Below, piece by piece: positions 1-8,434 of a DNA stretch of 64,000 nucleotides. Both the position numbers and the translations under genes were made by a program. The DNA is from G942493275 sp942493275 (GTDB taxonomy: Bacteria > Actinomycetota > Coriobacteriia > Anaerosomatales > PHET01): the NCBI GenBank assembly GCA_942493275.1, contig OW818687.1, positions 496,001-560,000 on the forward strand. Direction: 5' to 3'. How positions within the stretch are numbered: the stretch's first letter is position 1; each line of letters begins with the position of its first letter. The notes below the pieces were generated by a model. It searched no databases. It was not told the DNA's origin and worked only from the letters and a program-made list of their open reading frames with translations.

Positions 1-988
1 CTGCGGCGCCATCAACCGTCACATAGGTGCCATAGCCCGTCCCGGTGCCGGTGTCCCACGCCTGGACGGCGTAGGTGTAGTCCTGGTTCGGGATCGCAGT
101 CATGTCCGTGTACGACTCCTCGGCAAGCCGAGTGGTCGTGAGCTCAGTCCAGTTGGCCTGCCCCGCGGGCGTGCGCCACACGCGGTAGGTGATCGAGCGC
201 TCCTCATCGGCGGTCTCGGTACGCGAACGCGCCGGGCGCTGCCAGGCGAGCGAGACGCGTGCTTCGCCAGGGGTCGAGACCAGTTCGCGCACCGGGCCGT
301 ACTTGAAGCCGGTGATCGAGACGTCGTCGACCAGCGCGCCGCGACCGGTCTTCACCTGCGCACCGGACTCGGTCACGCTGTCGAAGAACTGGAAAGTGAG
401 CACACCCGCGCGACGCGAGAGCACCGCCGTGTTCGATGGCGACGACAGGTCGTAGGCACGCTGCACGAACGCGGTATCTGCAGTGAGCGGCAGGCCGTAG
501 TCGGAGCTGCGCGTATCGGCTGCGGTGTCGTCCCAGTGAATCGAGAACGCGTTGGCATCCGCGGCGCCAAGGCTCTTCTGGTTGTAGTAGAAGGACAGGT
601 TGGCCGAGTAGTAGTTGGACAGCGTGCTCAGGTCGAGTTCAGCCTCCCCGCGCGTGTACGCGCGGTAGAAGGTGTTGCTGGGCCACTGCGATGCGAGGAT
701 GGGAGTGATGTCCGCACCGGACGGATAGACCTTGCCCGCGCACCACAGCCCGTAGGTGCCGGTGCGCTTCGAGACGCTCACGCGGCCCCAGTAGCGGTCG
801 GTCCACGGCTCGGAGACCAGGTTGATCCCGCGCAACGTCATCGAGTCGGTCGTGGCGTTCTCGAACCCGACCGTCTTGATGGTGGCCGGCGTGGACGGCG
901 GTGCGGCTGCGTGTGCGGCTACCGGTGCCGCGAGACTGACTGCAACCGCCGCCATCAGGAGGGAGACCCTCCGGACTGAAGCGAACAT
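1..988 (-). CDS. secreted protein with fibronectin type III-like region, 3' end cut by window
   Basis: Reading from ATG at 988 leftwards gives 329 codons without a stop, running off the window edge. Residues 1-27 form a signal peptide (positive start MFASVRRVS, hydrophobic core, Ala-rich cleavage region ending AHAAA). Residues about 35-200 look like a beta-rich carbohydrate- or surface-binding jelly-roll region (many Tyr/Trp/Ser). From about 225 on there is a fibronectin type III pattern: VSLAWQRP, then ITYRVWR, then YTYAVQAWD. The start follows an AGGGGTAA Shine-Dalgarno. It is the last gene visible of a three-gene minus-strand group with the TPR and ATPase-like genes. An extracellular or surface role is inferred; the catalytic or anchoring part, if any, lies outside the window. 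Confidence 0.75.
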   Translation of the reverse strand, partial: MFASVRRVSLLMAAVAVSLAAPVAAHAAAPPSTPATIKTVGFENATTDSMTLRGINLVSEPWTDRYWGRVSVSKRTGTYGLWCAGKVYPSGADITPILASQWPSNTFYRAYTRGEAELDLSTLSNYYSANLSFYYNQKSLGAADANAFSIHWDDTAADTRSSDYGLPLTADTAFVQRAYDLSSPSNTAVLSRRAGVLTFQFFDSVTESGAQVKTGRGALVDDVSITGFKYGPVRELVSTPGEARVSLAWQRPARSRTETADEERSITYRVWRTPAGQANWTELTTTRLAEESYTDMTAIPNQDYTYAVQAWDTGTGTGYGTYVTVDGAA

Positions 989-1008
989 GTGCTTACCCCT
1001 GTATGTCG

Positions 1009-1821
1009 CTATGGCTTATCAGGAAACGCCTTTGCGGCCTCCTCGGCTTTCGCTCGCTCGCCTTTGGGGGCTCCGGAGTTCGACGTCAGAATGACCTCGA
1101 ACACGTAGCGGCCCCGTGCGTAGGTGACGGTCGCAAACCGCGTGCCGTCGGTCCCGAAATAGCCCTTGGCGCCGTCGATAGTCACGTCGGCGCCGTCTTT
1201 GGAGTACGCCTTCTTGCTGGTGTCGGTGATGTAGGCCTGCGCCTTCTTGGCGTCGCCGCGGTCGTGGACCGCCCAGACGGCGAGCGTGATCTCGCCCGGT
1301 CGTCCGGTCGGCGTGCCCGACCTGGTGACGTCGGGCTTCTCCCCCACCGTCGTGCCGAGCGAGTAGCCTGCGACGGCGGCCGGCAGAAGCTTCGAGATGT
1401 CCGAGACCTCTTTGAGGAACGCCGAGTCGTCAGCGACCGGCGGGGCCTCGTCATCGTCGTCCGACCCCTGCGGCGTCGTCGGCTTGGTGACCCGGTCCAG
1501 CTCATCTTGGGCCGCCTGGTTCGACGGGTCGAGCGTGACGGCCTTCTTCAACAGTACGACCGCCTTGGTCGTGTCCTTGGACTCAAGGGCAACCAAGGCC
1601 GCCTCGTACGCCTGCTGGCTTTGCTGGGCGGCGGTGAGCTGAGCCGTGTCGGGGGCCGGGGGCGGGTCGTCGGTACCCGAGAGCGCCGACACGCCGAAGA
1701 TGACGGCGGCAAGCACGAACACCGTCACGGCACCGATCGCGACGTTGCGCGCCCGGCTGGCGGGTTTGGCGGGCTTCTCGGCGCTATCTCCCGGTGTGAT
1801 GCCGACCTGGTCCTCGGCCAT
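1009..1821 (-). CDS. membrane-anchored TPR-containing protein of unknown function
   Basis: 270 residues. A single transmembrane helix lies at about residues 27-47 (VAIGAVTVFVLAAVIFGVSA), so the N-terminus is probably cytoplasmic and the bulk exported. Residues 63-112 hold a tetratricopeptide-like pair ending KAVTLDPSN. A Pro/Asp-rich linker (about 113-132) precedes a 130-residue C-terminal domain that I do not recognise. The stop is separated by only 3 bp from the upstream ATPase-like gene, so the two are almost certainly co-transcribed. A scaffold or assembly role is plausible from the TPR but unproven. Confidence 0.7.
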   Translation of the reverse strand: MAEDQVGITPGDSAEKPAKPASRARNVAIGAVTVFVLAAVIFGVSALSGTDDPPPAPDTAQLTAAQQSQQAYEAALVALESKDTTKAVVLLKKAVTLDPSNQAAQDELDRVTKPTTPQGSDDDDEAPPVADDSAFLKEVSDISKLLPAAVAGYSLGTTVGEKPDVTRSGTPTGRPGEITLAVWAVHDRGDAKKAQAYITDTSKKAYSKDGADVTIDGAKGYFGTDGTRFATVTYARGRYVFEVILTSNSGAPKGERAKAEEAAKAFPDKP

Positions 1822-1824
1822 CTG

Positions 1825-3183
1825 CTACGCCTCCTGGATTGCCTGCAGTCCCGCGTTGCGGGCCTCGATGTCCAAGGCGCCGACCTCGCGGGCGGCGGCG
1901 CTCTCGACGGCGGCGCGAGCCATGAGAACGAACGAGCGCATGCTGCCTTCGGCGGCCTCGGCGAGCGACTCGATGACCGGATCGGTCACGTCGAACGCGG
2001 GCTCCTGGCCCACGCCCGCCGCAGCCACGATCCACCCGCCGACGAGTCCGAGATCGAGGTTGTCGGCGGCTTCCTGGGCTGCCGGCAGGTCCTCGAACTC
2101 CCACTCGACTGCGGTGGCCGCGCCGAACTGCTCTTCGAGCTCAGGGGCGACGCCCTTGTCGAGCATCATGACGATGACGGCGTCCTCGGCCAGCTGCCAC
2201 CGCATCTCGGTGAACGTCGCGACGATGCTGCTGCGCAGTTCGGGGGGCACGTTGCTCCACCCGTCGAAGCCGTCGAAGATGAGGACGATCTTGCGGAAGC
2301 GGCTGCGCGCGAACTTGACGAGCGCGAGCAGCGTCTTGCGCGGCGCGTTGGTGACGCGGAACTCCGTGCTCATCGCGGCGAGGCCGCGCTCCTTGTAAAC
2401 GCGTAGCGCCCTCGCGATGACCGACGAGAGGTGCACGCTGGTGTATTCGATGAAGTAGTCGACGACCGCCGCCTTATCGGCGTCGGGGCCCTCTGCGGCA
2501 GTCGGCTCCGAGAAGACAGGAGTCGTGCCAAGCGCCATGCCGACGTTGTTATCGACCTCAGCGGGATCGAGCTCCTCGTCCACGTCAGGCTCGAGGTTCG
2601 TCAGGCGAAGATCGGTGATGACCGCGAGGTCCGGCTGACGCTCGAGCTCGAGGTCACCGAAGTACTCGAGGACGGCGGCGGTGGGATCGGCCGCGAACTT
2701 CTCGGCGAACTCCGCGAGGCGCTCCTCGCCTGCCGCGCTGAAGCTGGGAAGAGACTCGTCCGGAGTCTCCAGAACCTTCGCGACGTAGGCCGCCAGCGTG
2801 CGGTCGAACGAGCGGAACGCGATCCGCTCACCGAACGCCGAGAGCGTCGCGCGCACGCGCCCGCGACGCATCATGTAGAGCTGGGTGTATCCGTGCGTGA
2901 TCGCGAGCGTGTCGTCCTTGATCAGCACGTGCTCGACGTTGCTGATCGCCCGCGCCGGATACTGCGCGGGGATATTCGTGGTCTTGTCGACCCGGACCGG
3001 CTTGGGCTTGTCCTGGTAGGCGGCATCGACGATGCGCGCAAGCAGGCGATTTCCGGCCGCTGCGACCGCCTGAGCGGTTCCTGCCGCTTGGCGCCCCTCG
3101 CCTGGAGCGACGAACGGGTTGCCGACGAGTCCCAAGGTGAGGTACTGCTCTACGCCGACTGCCGTATCCTGTCGATCGCTCAC
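1825..3183 (-). CDS. ATPase-like protein lacking a Walker A motif
   Basis: 452 residues, GTG start behind GGAGCAGG. The N-terminus has LGLVGNPFVAP, resembling the GLxxNPF opening of ExeA/AAA ATPases, and residues about 300-310 contain KIVLIFDGFDGW, a Walker-B-like strand followed by Asp-Gly rather than Asp-Glu. No GxxxxGK[ST] P-loop is present anywhere. The C-terminal third is helical, like an AAA lid. It is the first gene of the three-gene group with the TPR membrane protein and the secreted FnIII-like protein. Most likely it is a nucleotide-free, regulatory or structural AAA-like protein; an unrelated fold is possible. Confidence 0.6.
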   Translation of the reverse strand: MSDRQDTAVGVEQYLTLGLVGNPFVAPGEGRQAAGTAQAVAAAGNRLLARIVDAAYQDKPKPVRVDKTTNIPAQYPARAISNVEHVLIKDDTLAITHGYTQLYMMRRGRVRATLSAFGERIAFRSFDRTLAAYVAKVLETPDESLPSFSAAGEERLAEFAEKFAADPTAAVLEYFGDLELERQPDLAVITDLRLTNLEPDVDEELDPAEVDNNVGMALGTTPVFSEPTAAEGPDADKAAVVDYFIEYTSVHLSSVIARALRVYKERGLAAMSTEFRVTNAPRKTLLALVKFARSRFRKIVLIFDGFDGWSNVPPELRSSIVATFTEMRWQLAEDAVIVMMLDKGVAPELEEQFGAATAVEWEFEDLPAAQEAADNLDLGLVGGWIVAAAGVGQEPAFDVTDPVIESLAEAAEGSMRSFVLMARAAVESAAAREVGALDIEARNAGLQAIQEA

Positions 3184-3264
3184 GGGCCTGCTCCGTTCGT
3201 CGGGATGCTAGTGAAGAGAGTACCTAATCGGCGGGGCTCACGCGCATCAGAGAGATTAAGCGGT

Positions 3265-3309
3265 CCCCACTCGCGGGAGTGGGGTCCCGGAAACGGTATC
3301 CGGGACCCC
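3265..3309 (-). terminator. two overlapping hairpins ending the hydrogenase operon
   Basis: Downstream of the 6-heme cytochrome stop. On the minus strand the first hairpin is a perfect 10-bp stem (3300-3309 with 3281-3290, GGGGTCCCGG arms, 9-nt loop). It overlaps a second 8-bp stem (3277-3284 with 3265-3272, loop of 4). They share 3281-3284 and so are mutually exclusive. There is no clear T-run, so this may be a GC-rich or bidirectional terminator or an mRNA 3' stabiliser. Confidence 0.5.
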
Positions 3310-3359
3310 ACCCCTCACACGACCGCCGCGAGGCGACGACCGTTACGATCCGTGGTGCC

Positions 3360-4697
3360 TTACTTGTTGTGGCAACGCTCGCACACGCCGCGGTTGTCGG
3401 CGCGCAGGAGGGCGCTGCTACCGGTCATGGCCGGGTCACCCGGGATGCCCGGGGTGCCAAGCTTGTCCGGGCTGACGCCAGGAGTACCGTCGCGGACCGG
3501 GATGACCGTTCCGTCGGGGTTCTCCAGGTGAGCAGCGGCCCAGCCGGTCATCTCGACCGAGGAACCGTGCGCACGGTGGCAGGTCAGGCAACCGATGTAG
3601 TTCTGGTAGAACTCGGTGCCAGGACCAAGGTCCTGCTCCAGCGGAACCCACGCGCCGTCCTCGGCGACCTGCTCCTGGAGGGAGCGGGCGGGACCGAAGC
3701 CAGCGGAGAGGGTGATGTCCACCGGGTGACGATGACGGTTCTTGGCACCGACGACTCCGTCTTCGGAGTTGGGGGCGCCGACGCTACCGTCGTAGTCATA
3801 CAGAGCGGCAGATCCACCGTTATCGGCGGTGTTGCCCTCACGCGTGGCGTAGTTCTCGTGGCAGGATGCACACCAGACCGAGAGGGTCTGAGCGCCGGTG
3901 GCGTCGGTGTGCAGGATCTTGGTACCGCCGGTGTAGTCCGGACGATACGCGGCCATCTGAGCAGCGCCATCCTCGTGCTTGAGCCAGCCCTCGGTGCCCG
4001 TGGTGGGATCCGGGTAGCCGGTCTCGTACGAGTACACGAACGCGGCAGGGGTCTCGCCGTCAGCGGCGTAGCCACCGACGGTGTTGCCGTTGACCTCCGC
4101 CTTCAGCAGGCGGTAGTTCGACGTGCCGTGAGGATCGTGGCAGTCGGTGCAGGTCAGGTTCGGCCACTCGGGGACCGAAGTTCCGGCGCCCCAGAGGGGA
4201 CCGGCGGCCTCCATGCTGTGAGCCGAAGTCGCAGGAGCGTACGCCACGGTGGCGCTGGTCTCCCACTGGTACGGATCCGGCATCTGGGTGAAGCCACCGC
4301 CGTTGAGCGGGGCGTTGAACGTCGACGAGGTCTCGTAGGAGACGGCCACGCCGCCGTTCAGGTCACCAGCGACCTGACCGTTGGCACCCGAAGGGCCTGA
4401 GTCGAAGATGCCGCTGACGACGTTGGTCGAAGCGCCCGGGGCGAGATCGCCGTGACAGGCGTTGCAGAACTCAGTCATCGTCGTGGCCGAGCCGACCAGA
4501 AGGGCGGTCTCGTGCTCAGTCCCGAGGCTGTCGGTCCAACCGACAGTCGAGAATGACGTGTGAGCCCTGTGACAACCAGCGCATGCGTCGGTGTCGTCCA
4601 CGTAGCCACCGTGCGGACCGAAGTTCGCAAAGGCCGCCGTGGCGAAGACGAGCGAGAGCGCCATAGCGAGAACGAACGCGATACTGATTCGCTTCAA
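3360..4697 (-). CDS. exported hexaheme c-type cytochrome, third gene of hydrogenase operon
   Basis: 445 residues from a TTG start (codon 4695-4697) placed 6 nt after a perfect AGGAGGTG; upstream in-frame codons lie inside the hydrogenase gene. A signal peptide (LKRISIAFVLAMALSL... ending AFA) is followed by six CxxCH motifs: CAGCH, CNACH, CTDCH, CASCH, CLTCH and CERCH, several in the CxxCHxxH context typical of the doubled-CXXCH family. The gene starts 20 bp after the hydrogenase large-subunit stop. It is therefore the likely electron acceptor of the hydrogenase, in place of the usual cytochrome b anchor, which this operon lacks. Location outside the membrane is inferred from the signal peptide. 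Confidence 0.88.
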   Translation of the reverse strand: MKRISIAFVLAMALSLVFATAAFANFGPHGGYVDDTDACAGCHRAHTSFSTVGWTDSLGTEHETALLVGSATTMTEFCNACHGDLAPGASTNVVSGIFDSGPSGANGQVAGDLNGGVAVSYETSSTFNAPLNGGGFTQMPDPYQWETSATVAYAPATSAHSMEAAGPLWGAGTSVPEWPNLTCTDCHDPHGTSNYRLLKAEVNGNTVGGYAADGETPAAFVYSYETGYPDPTTGTEGWLKHEDGAAQMAAYRPDYTGGTKILHTDATGAQTLSVWCASCHENYATREGNTADNGGSAALYDYDGSVGAPNSEDGVVGAKNRHRHPVDITLSAGFGPARSLQEQVAEDGAWVPLEQDLGPGTEFYQNYIGCLTCHRAHGSSVEMTGWAAAHLENPDGTVIPVRDGTPGVSPDKLGTPGIPGDPAMTGSSALLRADNRGVCERCHNK

Positions 4698-4716
4698 GAT
4701 CTTCACCTCCTGTGGC

Positions 4717-6741
4717 TTAGTGGACCGCGCAAGCGATGCACGGGTCGAAGGACTGGGCAATACGCAGGGGCTCAACGCCGGACTGGGTCGCGACGGTGGC
4801 GCCTGCCTGGTTCACGTACGAAGAATCGCCGAACTCGTCGAGCGGGCAGGCCGGAACGCACATCGACTCTTCGATGGCGCCGCGGTTGCCGGCCGCATCC
4901 TTGGGCGAACCGTTCCACGTGGTCGGCACGATGCACTGGTACTTCGTGATCTTACCGTTGGTGCTGGTGATCTGGTGCATGAGAGCGCCACGCGGCGCCT
5001 CAGTCGCACCCCAGCCCTGCTTGACACCGACAGGGATGTCCTTGTCGATGAAGGTGCCGCCAGCGGCACCCTGCAGCTCGTCGATCCAGCCGGTACCAAA
5101 GGTGTCGGTGGCCTTGTTGTAGCCGCCGATCATCTTCTGGACCAGGTAGAGCGACTCGATCGCACGCGCGCGCAGGCGGTCGATGGTGGACAGGCCACCG
5201 GTGATGCCCACGATGTAGGACACGAGCGAAACGGCCGGACCGTCGGTGATGACCGGGGCGCCAAAAGCGCTGACGCCGGTGTAGGCCGCCACGATGGTCG
5301 CGTTGTCCAGCGTGTCGATGTCGACGCCGGCGGTGCCGTTGTCGACGATGGTCCACGCCGAGCCGTCCCACAGCTGCAGCGTCGCGGCGCCCTCACGGAC
5401 GAGAGCGACGGCGATGTCAGCTGCGATCATCTTGGGATCGAGGCCCAGGACCGCGTTCACGGTCGTGGTGTAGTCCATGTAATCCGCAAGACCGAAGGGC
5501 GTGAGGTCGATGGCGCTTGCCAGCGAAGTGGTGCCGTCGACCGGGTAGATGCCCGCAACGACGAGACGTGCGAACGGTCCGACCTCCATGGCGTCGCCGC
5601 CCCAGCGGGGGGCCTTCATGTAGGTGTAGCCGTTGCCACGGTTGGGCTCAGTGCGCGACACGTCGCCAGGATAGGCGGCGGTGCCGGTGTAGAAGTCCGC
5701 GTCACCAGCGTAGATCGAGTAACGGGAGTTCGCGATGTCCTCGGTGAGGTTGGCCGGAACGCTGTTGGCCGACGCCGGGGCGACGAACTGGCTGAGAACC
5801 TGGGCCTTGTTCGTCACCGTGAAGACGGACGAGCCGCCGACCACGACGCCGCCCGCGGTGGCGAGGGTGTCGTCGGTCTGCGGGAACGCGCCCCACGAGA
5901 GGAAGTTGCCGAGGCCGCCGCCGATGCCCAGACCGCCGGTCTGGCTGTCGAACGTCGGGTACAGCGCGCCAAGGGCGAGAACGATCGGCACGTACTCCCG
6001 AATGATGAAGCGGCCGATCTCACCCATGATCGTCTTGAACTTGGTGCAACGATCGGCGAGGTTCTCGGTGCCGTCGAAGGTGACGCCGCCACCAACGAAG
6101 CAGGAAGTCATCGGCATACGGCCTGCGAACAGCGCGCCGGCATCAAACGTGAGACGGCGAACGCGGAGCGCGGTGACGTAGCTGCGGATGACCGTCGACC
6201 ACAGGTCAGTCGAGAAACCGGCGCTGTTGGTCGGCGCCTTACGACCACCCGAGCGAAGCAGCGAGTGGTAGTAGTTGTCCGCGAAGTACGGGGTCCACGG
6301 CGGGATGGCCGGGCCCTGAACGTAGCTCGGGGCGGCGAGGTGGTAGAAGTGCGTGATGCTCGACATCAGGAACTCGGACGCGAGGACCAGGTTGCGGATG
6401 TGGAGCGCCTTCTCCGGCACGCCGTAGGTGCCATCATCGAGGAACGTGATGTGGCTCTGGCTGTAGCCGAGCACTGAATCGACAGCGTAGGTCGACGTCA
6501 GTCCGTGCGGGACGGGGCAGACGCCGCAGATGCGCTGAACGAACGTGATGGCGTCGTTGACCTCACGGCCAAGCAGGAAGTTCTCGAAGCCACGCCACAG
6601 GTTGCCGTGAACGTCAGCCTCGGTGATGTTGCCGCTGCCGTCTACCTGGACCTTCACGCCGAGGTGACCCTCAATGCGCGAAATCGGGTCGACTTCGACG
6701 ACGTTGGTTCCATCAACAAGAGCGGTGATAGGAGCTGCCAT
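4717..6741 (-). CDS. [NiFe] hydrogenase large subunit, no C-terminal extension
   Basis: 674 residues; carries the Ni-Fe site that splits H2. The N-terminal ligand motif is RICGVCPVPHG (about residues 70-80) and the C-terminal motif is DPCIACAVH. L1 is visible as RIEGHLGVKV. The TAA stop follows the last His directly, so the peptide that maturation proteases normally remove after this His is not encoded. All four Ni ligands are Cys codons (the final CxxC is TGC...TGC, not TGA), so it is not a [NiFeSe] enzyme despite the selenocysteine genes nearby. It is longer than most group 1 large subunits, with extra segments around residues 240-480. Organisation and lineage would fit the Coriobacteria-type group 1 hydrogenases, but assignment needs phylogeny. 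Confidence 0.93.
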   Translation of the reverse strand: MAAPITALVDGTNVVEVDPISRIEGHLGVKVQVDGSGNITEADVHGNLWRGFENFLLGREVNDAITFVQRICGVCPVPHGLTSTYAVDSVLGYSQSHITFLDDGTYGVPEKALHIRNLVLASEFLMSSITHFYHLAAPSYVQGPAIPPWTPYFADNYYHSLLRSGGRKAPTNSAGFSTDLWSTVIRSYVTALRVRRLTFDAGALFAGRMPMTSCFVGGGVTFDGTENLADRCTKFKTIMGEIGRFIIREYVPIVLALGALYPTFDSQTGGLGIGGGLGNFLSWGAFPQTDDTLATAGGVVVGGSSVFTVTNKAQVLSQFVAPASANSVPANLTEDIANSRYSIYAGDADFYTGTAAYPGDVSRTEPNRGNGYTYMKAPRWGGDAMEVGPFARLVVAGIYPVDGTTSLASAIDLTPFGLADYMDYTTTVNAVLGLDPKMIAADIAVALVREGAATLQLWDGSAWTIVDNGTAGVDIDTLDNATIVAAYTGVSAFGAPVITDGPAVSLVSYIVGITGGLSTIDRLRARAIESLYLVQKMIGGYNKATDTFGTGWIDELQGAAGGTFIDKDIPVGVKQGWGATEAPRGALMHQITSTNGKITKYQCIVPTTWNGSPKDAAGNRGAIEESMCVPACPLDEFGDSSYVNQAGATVATQSGVEPLRIAQSFDPCIACAVH

Positions 6742-6763
6742 TTATTTTCCCTCCTTCCTTCTG

Positions 6764-8101
6764 TTAGCGAGCGATGAACGGCACGAATGCGTCCGGGTAG
6801 CCCTTCTCCGTGCACGCCATGCAGGGGTGACCCGCGCGAGTGCAGTGACCACCGGTCTTGGTGGTGCCGTTCGGAGCAAGGTTGACACCGGAGACGTCCA
6901 TACCGGTCTTGTACAGGTTGCTGTCGTTCTGGGGCTGCTGACCGTTCCAGCCGTGCACTCCGCACAGCGAGTTGGTCGACGGACCCTTACAGCCGATCTT
7001 CTGCAGGCAGCCCGGATCGCCCGGGTTGGCCGCGAAGTCGCCGTTGACGTAGTCCTGGTAGCGCGAGCAGTACGGGCCGTGGATCGGCGTGCCGTAGACA
7101 GCCTTGAGGCGACGACCGGAGTCGATCGCATCCGGGTTCGGCAGGCCGGAGGCCAGCAGAACGCCAAGGGGACCGTCGGCCGGTGTGCTGGCCAGCGGAC
7201 CATTGACGGCGTCGACGAGGAACATGACGACGGTCAGAACGAACCACCACGGGTTCGTCGGGCAGCCAGGGATGTTGATGACCTTATCGGCGGCGGCAGC
7301 GTGGCCGTGCGCGACGAGGTAGTCGAACGTACCCATGGCACCGGTCTGCGACATCAGCGGATCGAAACCGCCGGCGGTCGCAGCGCTGATCGGGGGCTTG
7401 CAGCCCGGGTAGCCACCAAAGGTGGCGCACTGACCGATCGGGAGAATCGCGAGGCAGCCGGAGTTCTCGGAGAGCTCGACGACCGTCTCGGCCATGTCGT
7501 GCTCGAAAGAACCGTCAGCGGCCATACCGATGGAGCACCACGGAACCGCCGGATCGCTCAGGTCGTCCCACGCGCCGCCCTTGGTCTTGTCCTGGAGGGC
7601 GCCTTCAACGACGAGCACGAACGGCAGGCTGTTGTTGGTCTTGAAGTCATCGAGCCACTGGGCTGCGAGGTCCGCGCCCATGCCCATGACCGTCTCGTGG
7701 TACTGCAGGTCGATCACGTCGACGACGACGTCCGCGATGTTGATCGCGTCGCCGTTCGGCTCGACGTTGTAGCCGAGTGCGTGATACGTGAAATCCATCC
7801 CGCCGAGCTGAGTCGGCAGAACCTTCGCGCTGACTGCCGCGGCTGCGGTGGTGACACCGGAACCCACGATAGCTTCACCGGTCTTGTCCTCGAACAGACC
7901 CAGCAGCGATGTGGAGCAGCCCGTGCACTCCGCGCCGTGAATCCATACCACTCGAGGCTTTCCAAGCGCACCGCCCAGATCCGTGCCTGACTCGCTGTAG
8001 GCGAATGCCTCAGCGATCTTCGACACGCTGGCCTGGCTCATGCCAGCCGCGGCGGCGAGTGCACCCAAACGGGTGACGAACTGTCGCCTGGTTATGGCCA
8101 T
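6764..8101 (-). CDS. [NiFe] hydrogenase small subunit with Tat signal
   Basis: 445 residues. The N-terminus MAITRRQFVTRLG is a twin-arginine signal, so the folded dimer is probably exported with the large subunit. Iron-sulfur ligands: proximal-cluster AECTGCSTS (about residue 57), GQCATFGGYPGC and GCPTNPW; C-terminal ligands in IHGPYCSRY, GDPGCLQKIGC, NSLCGVHGW, HCTRAGHPC and MAC. No C-terminal membrane helix is present, unlike many membrane-bound uptake enzymes. It is the first gene of the operon, 22 bp ahead of the large subunit, and sits downstream of a long leader containing a terminator. Periplasmic-type H2 uptake feeding c-type cytochromes is the most likely role. Confidence 0.93.
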   Translation of the reverse strand: MAITRRQFVTRLGALAAAAGMSQASVSKIAEAFAYSESGTDLGGALGKPRVVWIHGAECTGCSTSLLGLFEDKTGEAIVGSGVTTAAAAVSAKVLPTQLGGMDFTYHALGYNVEPNGDAINIADVVVDVIDLQYHETVMGMGADLAAQWLDDFKTNNSLPFVLVVEGALQDKTKGGAWDDLSDPAVPWCSIGMAADGSFEHDMAETVVELSENSGCLAILPIGQCATFGGYPGCKPPISAATAGGFDPLMSQTGAMGTFDYLVAHGHAAAADKVINIPGCPTNPWWFVLTVVMFLVDAVNGPLASTPADGPLGVLLASGLPNPDAIDSGRRLKAVYGTPIHGPYCSRYQDYVNGDFAANPGDPGCLQKIGCKGPSTNSLCGVHGWNGQQPQNDSNLYKTGMDVSGVNLAPNGTTKTGGHCTRAGHPCMACTEKGYPDAFVPFIAR

Positions 8102-8176
8102 TCTCTCTCCTCCTTCATAAGGCTCGTAATCCCTTATAGAGCCGAAACCGTTGTGCCCCCTGCCAGACGGAAAATG

Positions 8177-8229
8177 AAAAACGCCACCTCCCCTCGGTCC
8201 GCCTTCAGAGGACCGGGTCGGAGATGGCG
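8177..8229 (-). terminator. intrinsic terminator inside the hydrogenase operon leader
   Basis: On the minus strand, arm 8229-8220 (CGCCATCTCC) pairs with 8191-8182 (GGAGGTGGCG): ten pairs including one G-U. An inner GGTCC/GGACC stem lies at 8214-8210 and 8200-8196, and the outer stem is followed at once by TTTTTC then ATTTT. This is a textbook rho-independent terminator. It sits about 76 nt upstream of the small-subunit ATG and downstream of the only good promoter I see, so hydrogenase expression should require read-through. Confidence 0.8.
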
Positions 8230-8428
8230 CGCATCGTTGCGCTTCGAAGCTTGCGGTGGCAGAGGAATCCCTTACCCGGGACGTGCAAAGTACAGTTTAG
8301 GCAAAGGCTCTGACCAAGGGTCTTCGTGCCGGCTCCAACCCAGTGGTCTTCTACGTCGTGAGTAAACTCCTTTGTCCATCTGCCCGCTTGCGAGCTATTG
8401 GAAGAGTCTAATGTAACTGGTGTTACAA
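8230..8428 (-). promoter_or_regulatory. structured 5' leader of the hydrogenase operon (candidate attenuator)
   Basis: About 200 nt between the predicted transcription start and the terminator. Visible pairings on the minus strand include GACCA...TGGTC enclosing GGGT...ACCC (around 8302-8350) and GCGCAACGATGCGC near 8229-8242. A GCCACC segment at about 8254-8259 could pair with GGTGGC of the terminator's 3' arm, giving a possible anti-terminator. I could not match it to the conserved cores of the cobalamin, SAM, TPP, FMN, c-di-GMP (GEMM) or NiCo riboswitches from memory. It contains no convincing ORF. Confidence 0.45.
8412..8427. promoter_or_regulatory. perfect palindrome TGTAAC-N4-GTTACA, CRP/FNR-like operator
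   Basis: TGTAACTGGTGTTACA is a perfect inverted repeat with 6-bp arms. It can also be read as TGTAA-N6-TTACA, the geometry used by CRP/FNR-family dimers. It starts just after the predicted transcription start of the hydrogenase promoter, where a bound protein would repress. The family assignment is inference. Confidence 0.5.
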
Positions 8429-8434
8429 AGCGGA

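Noticed and set aside
4717..6741. [NiFeSe] hydrogenase (selenoprotein)
   Set aside because: The final CxxC codons are TGC, not TGA, and no in-frame TGA exists near the metal ligands.
8230..8428. Cobalamin riboswitch (CCACTG and GAAGACC words occur in the leader)
   Set aside because: The order and the upstream conserved core are missing; only short words match.
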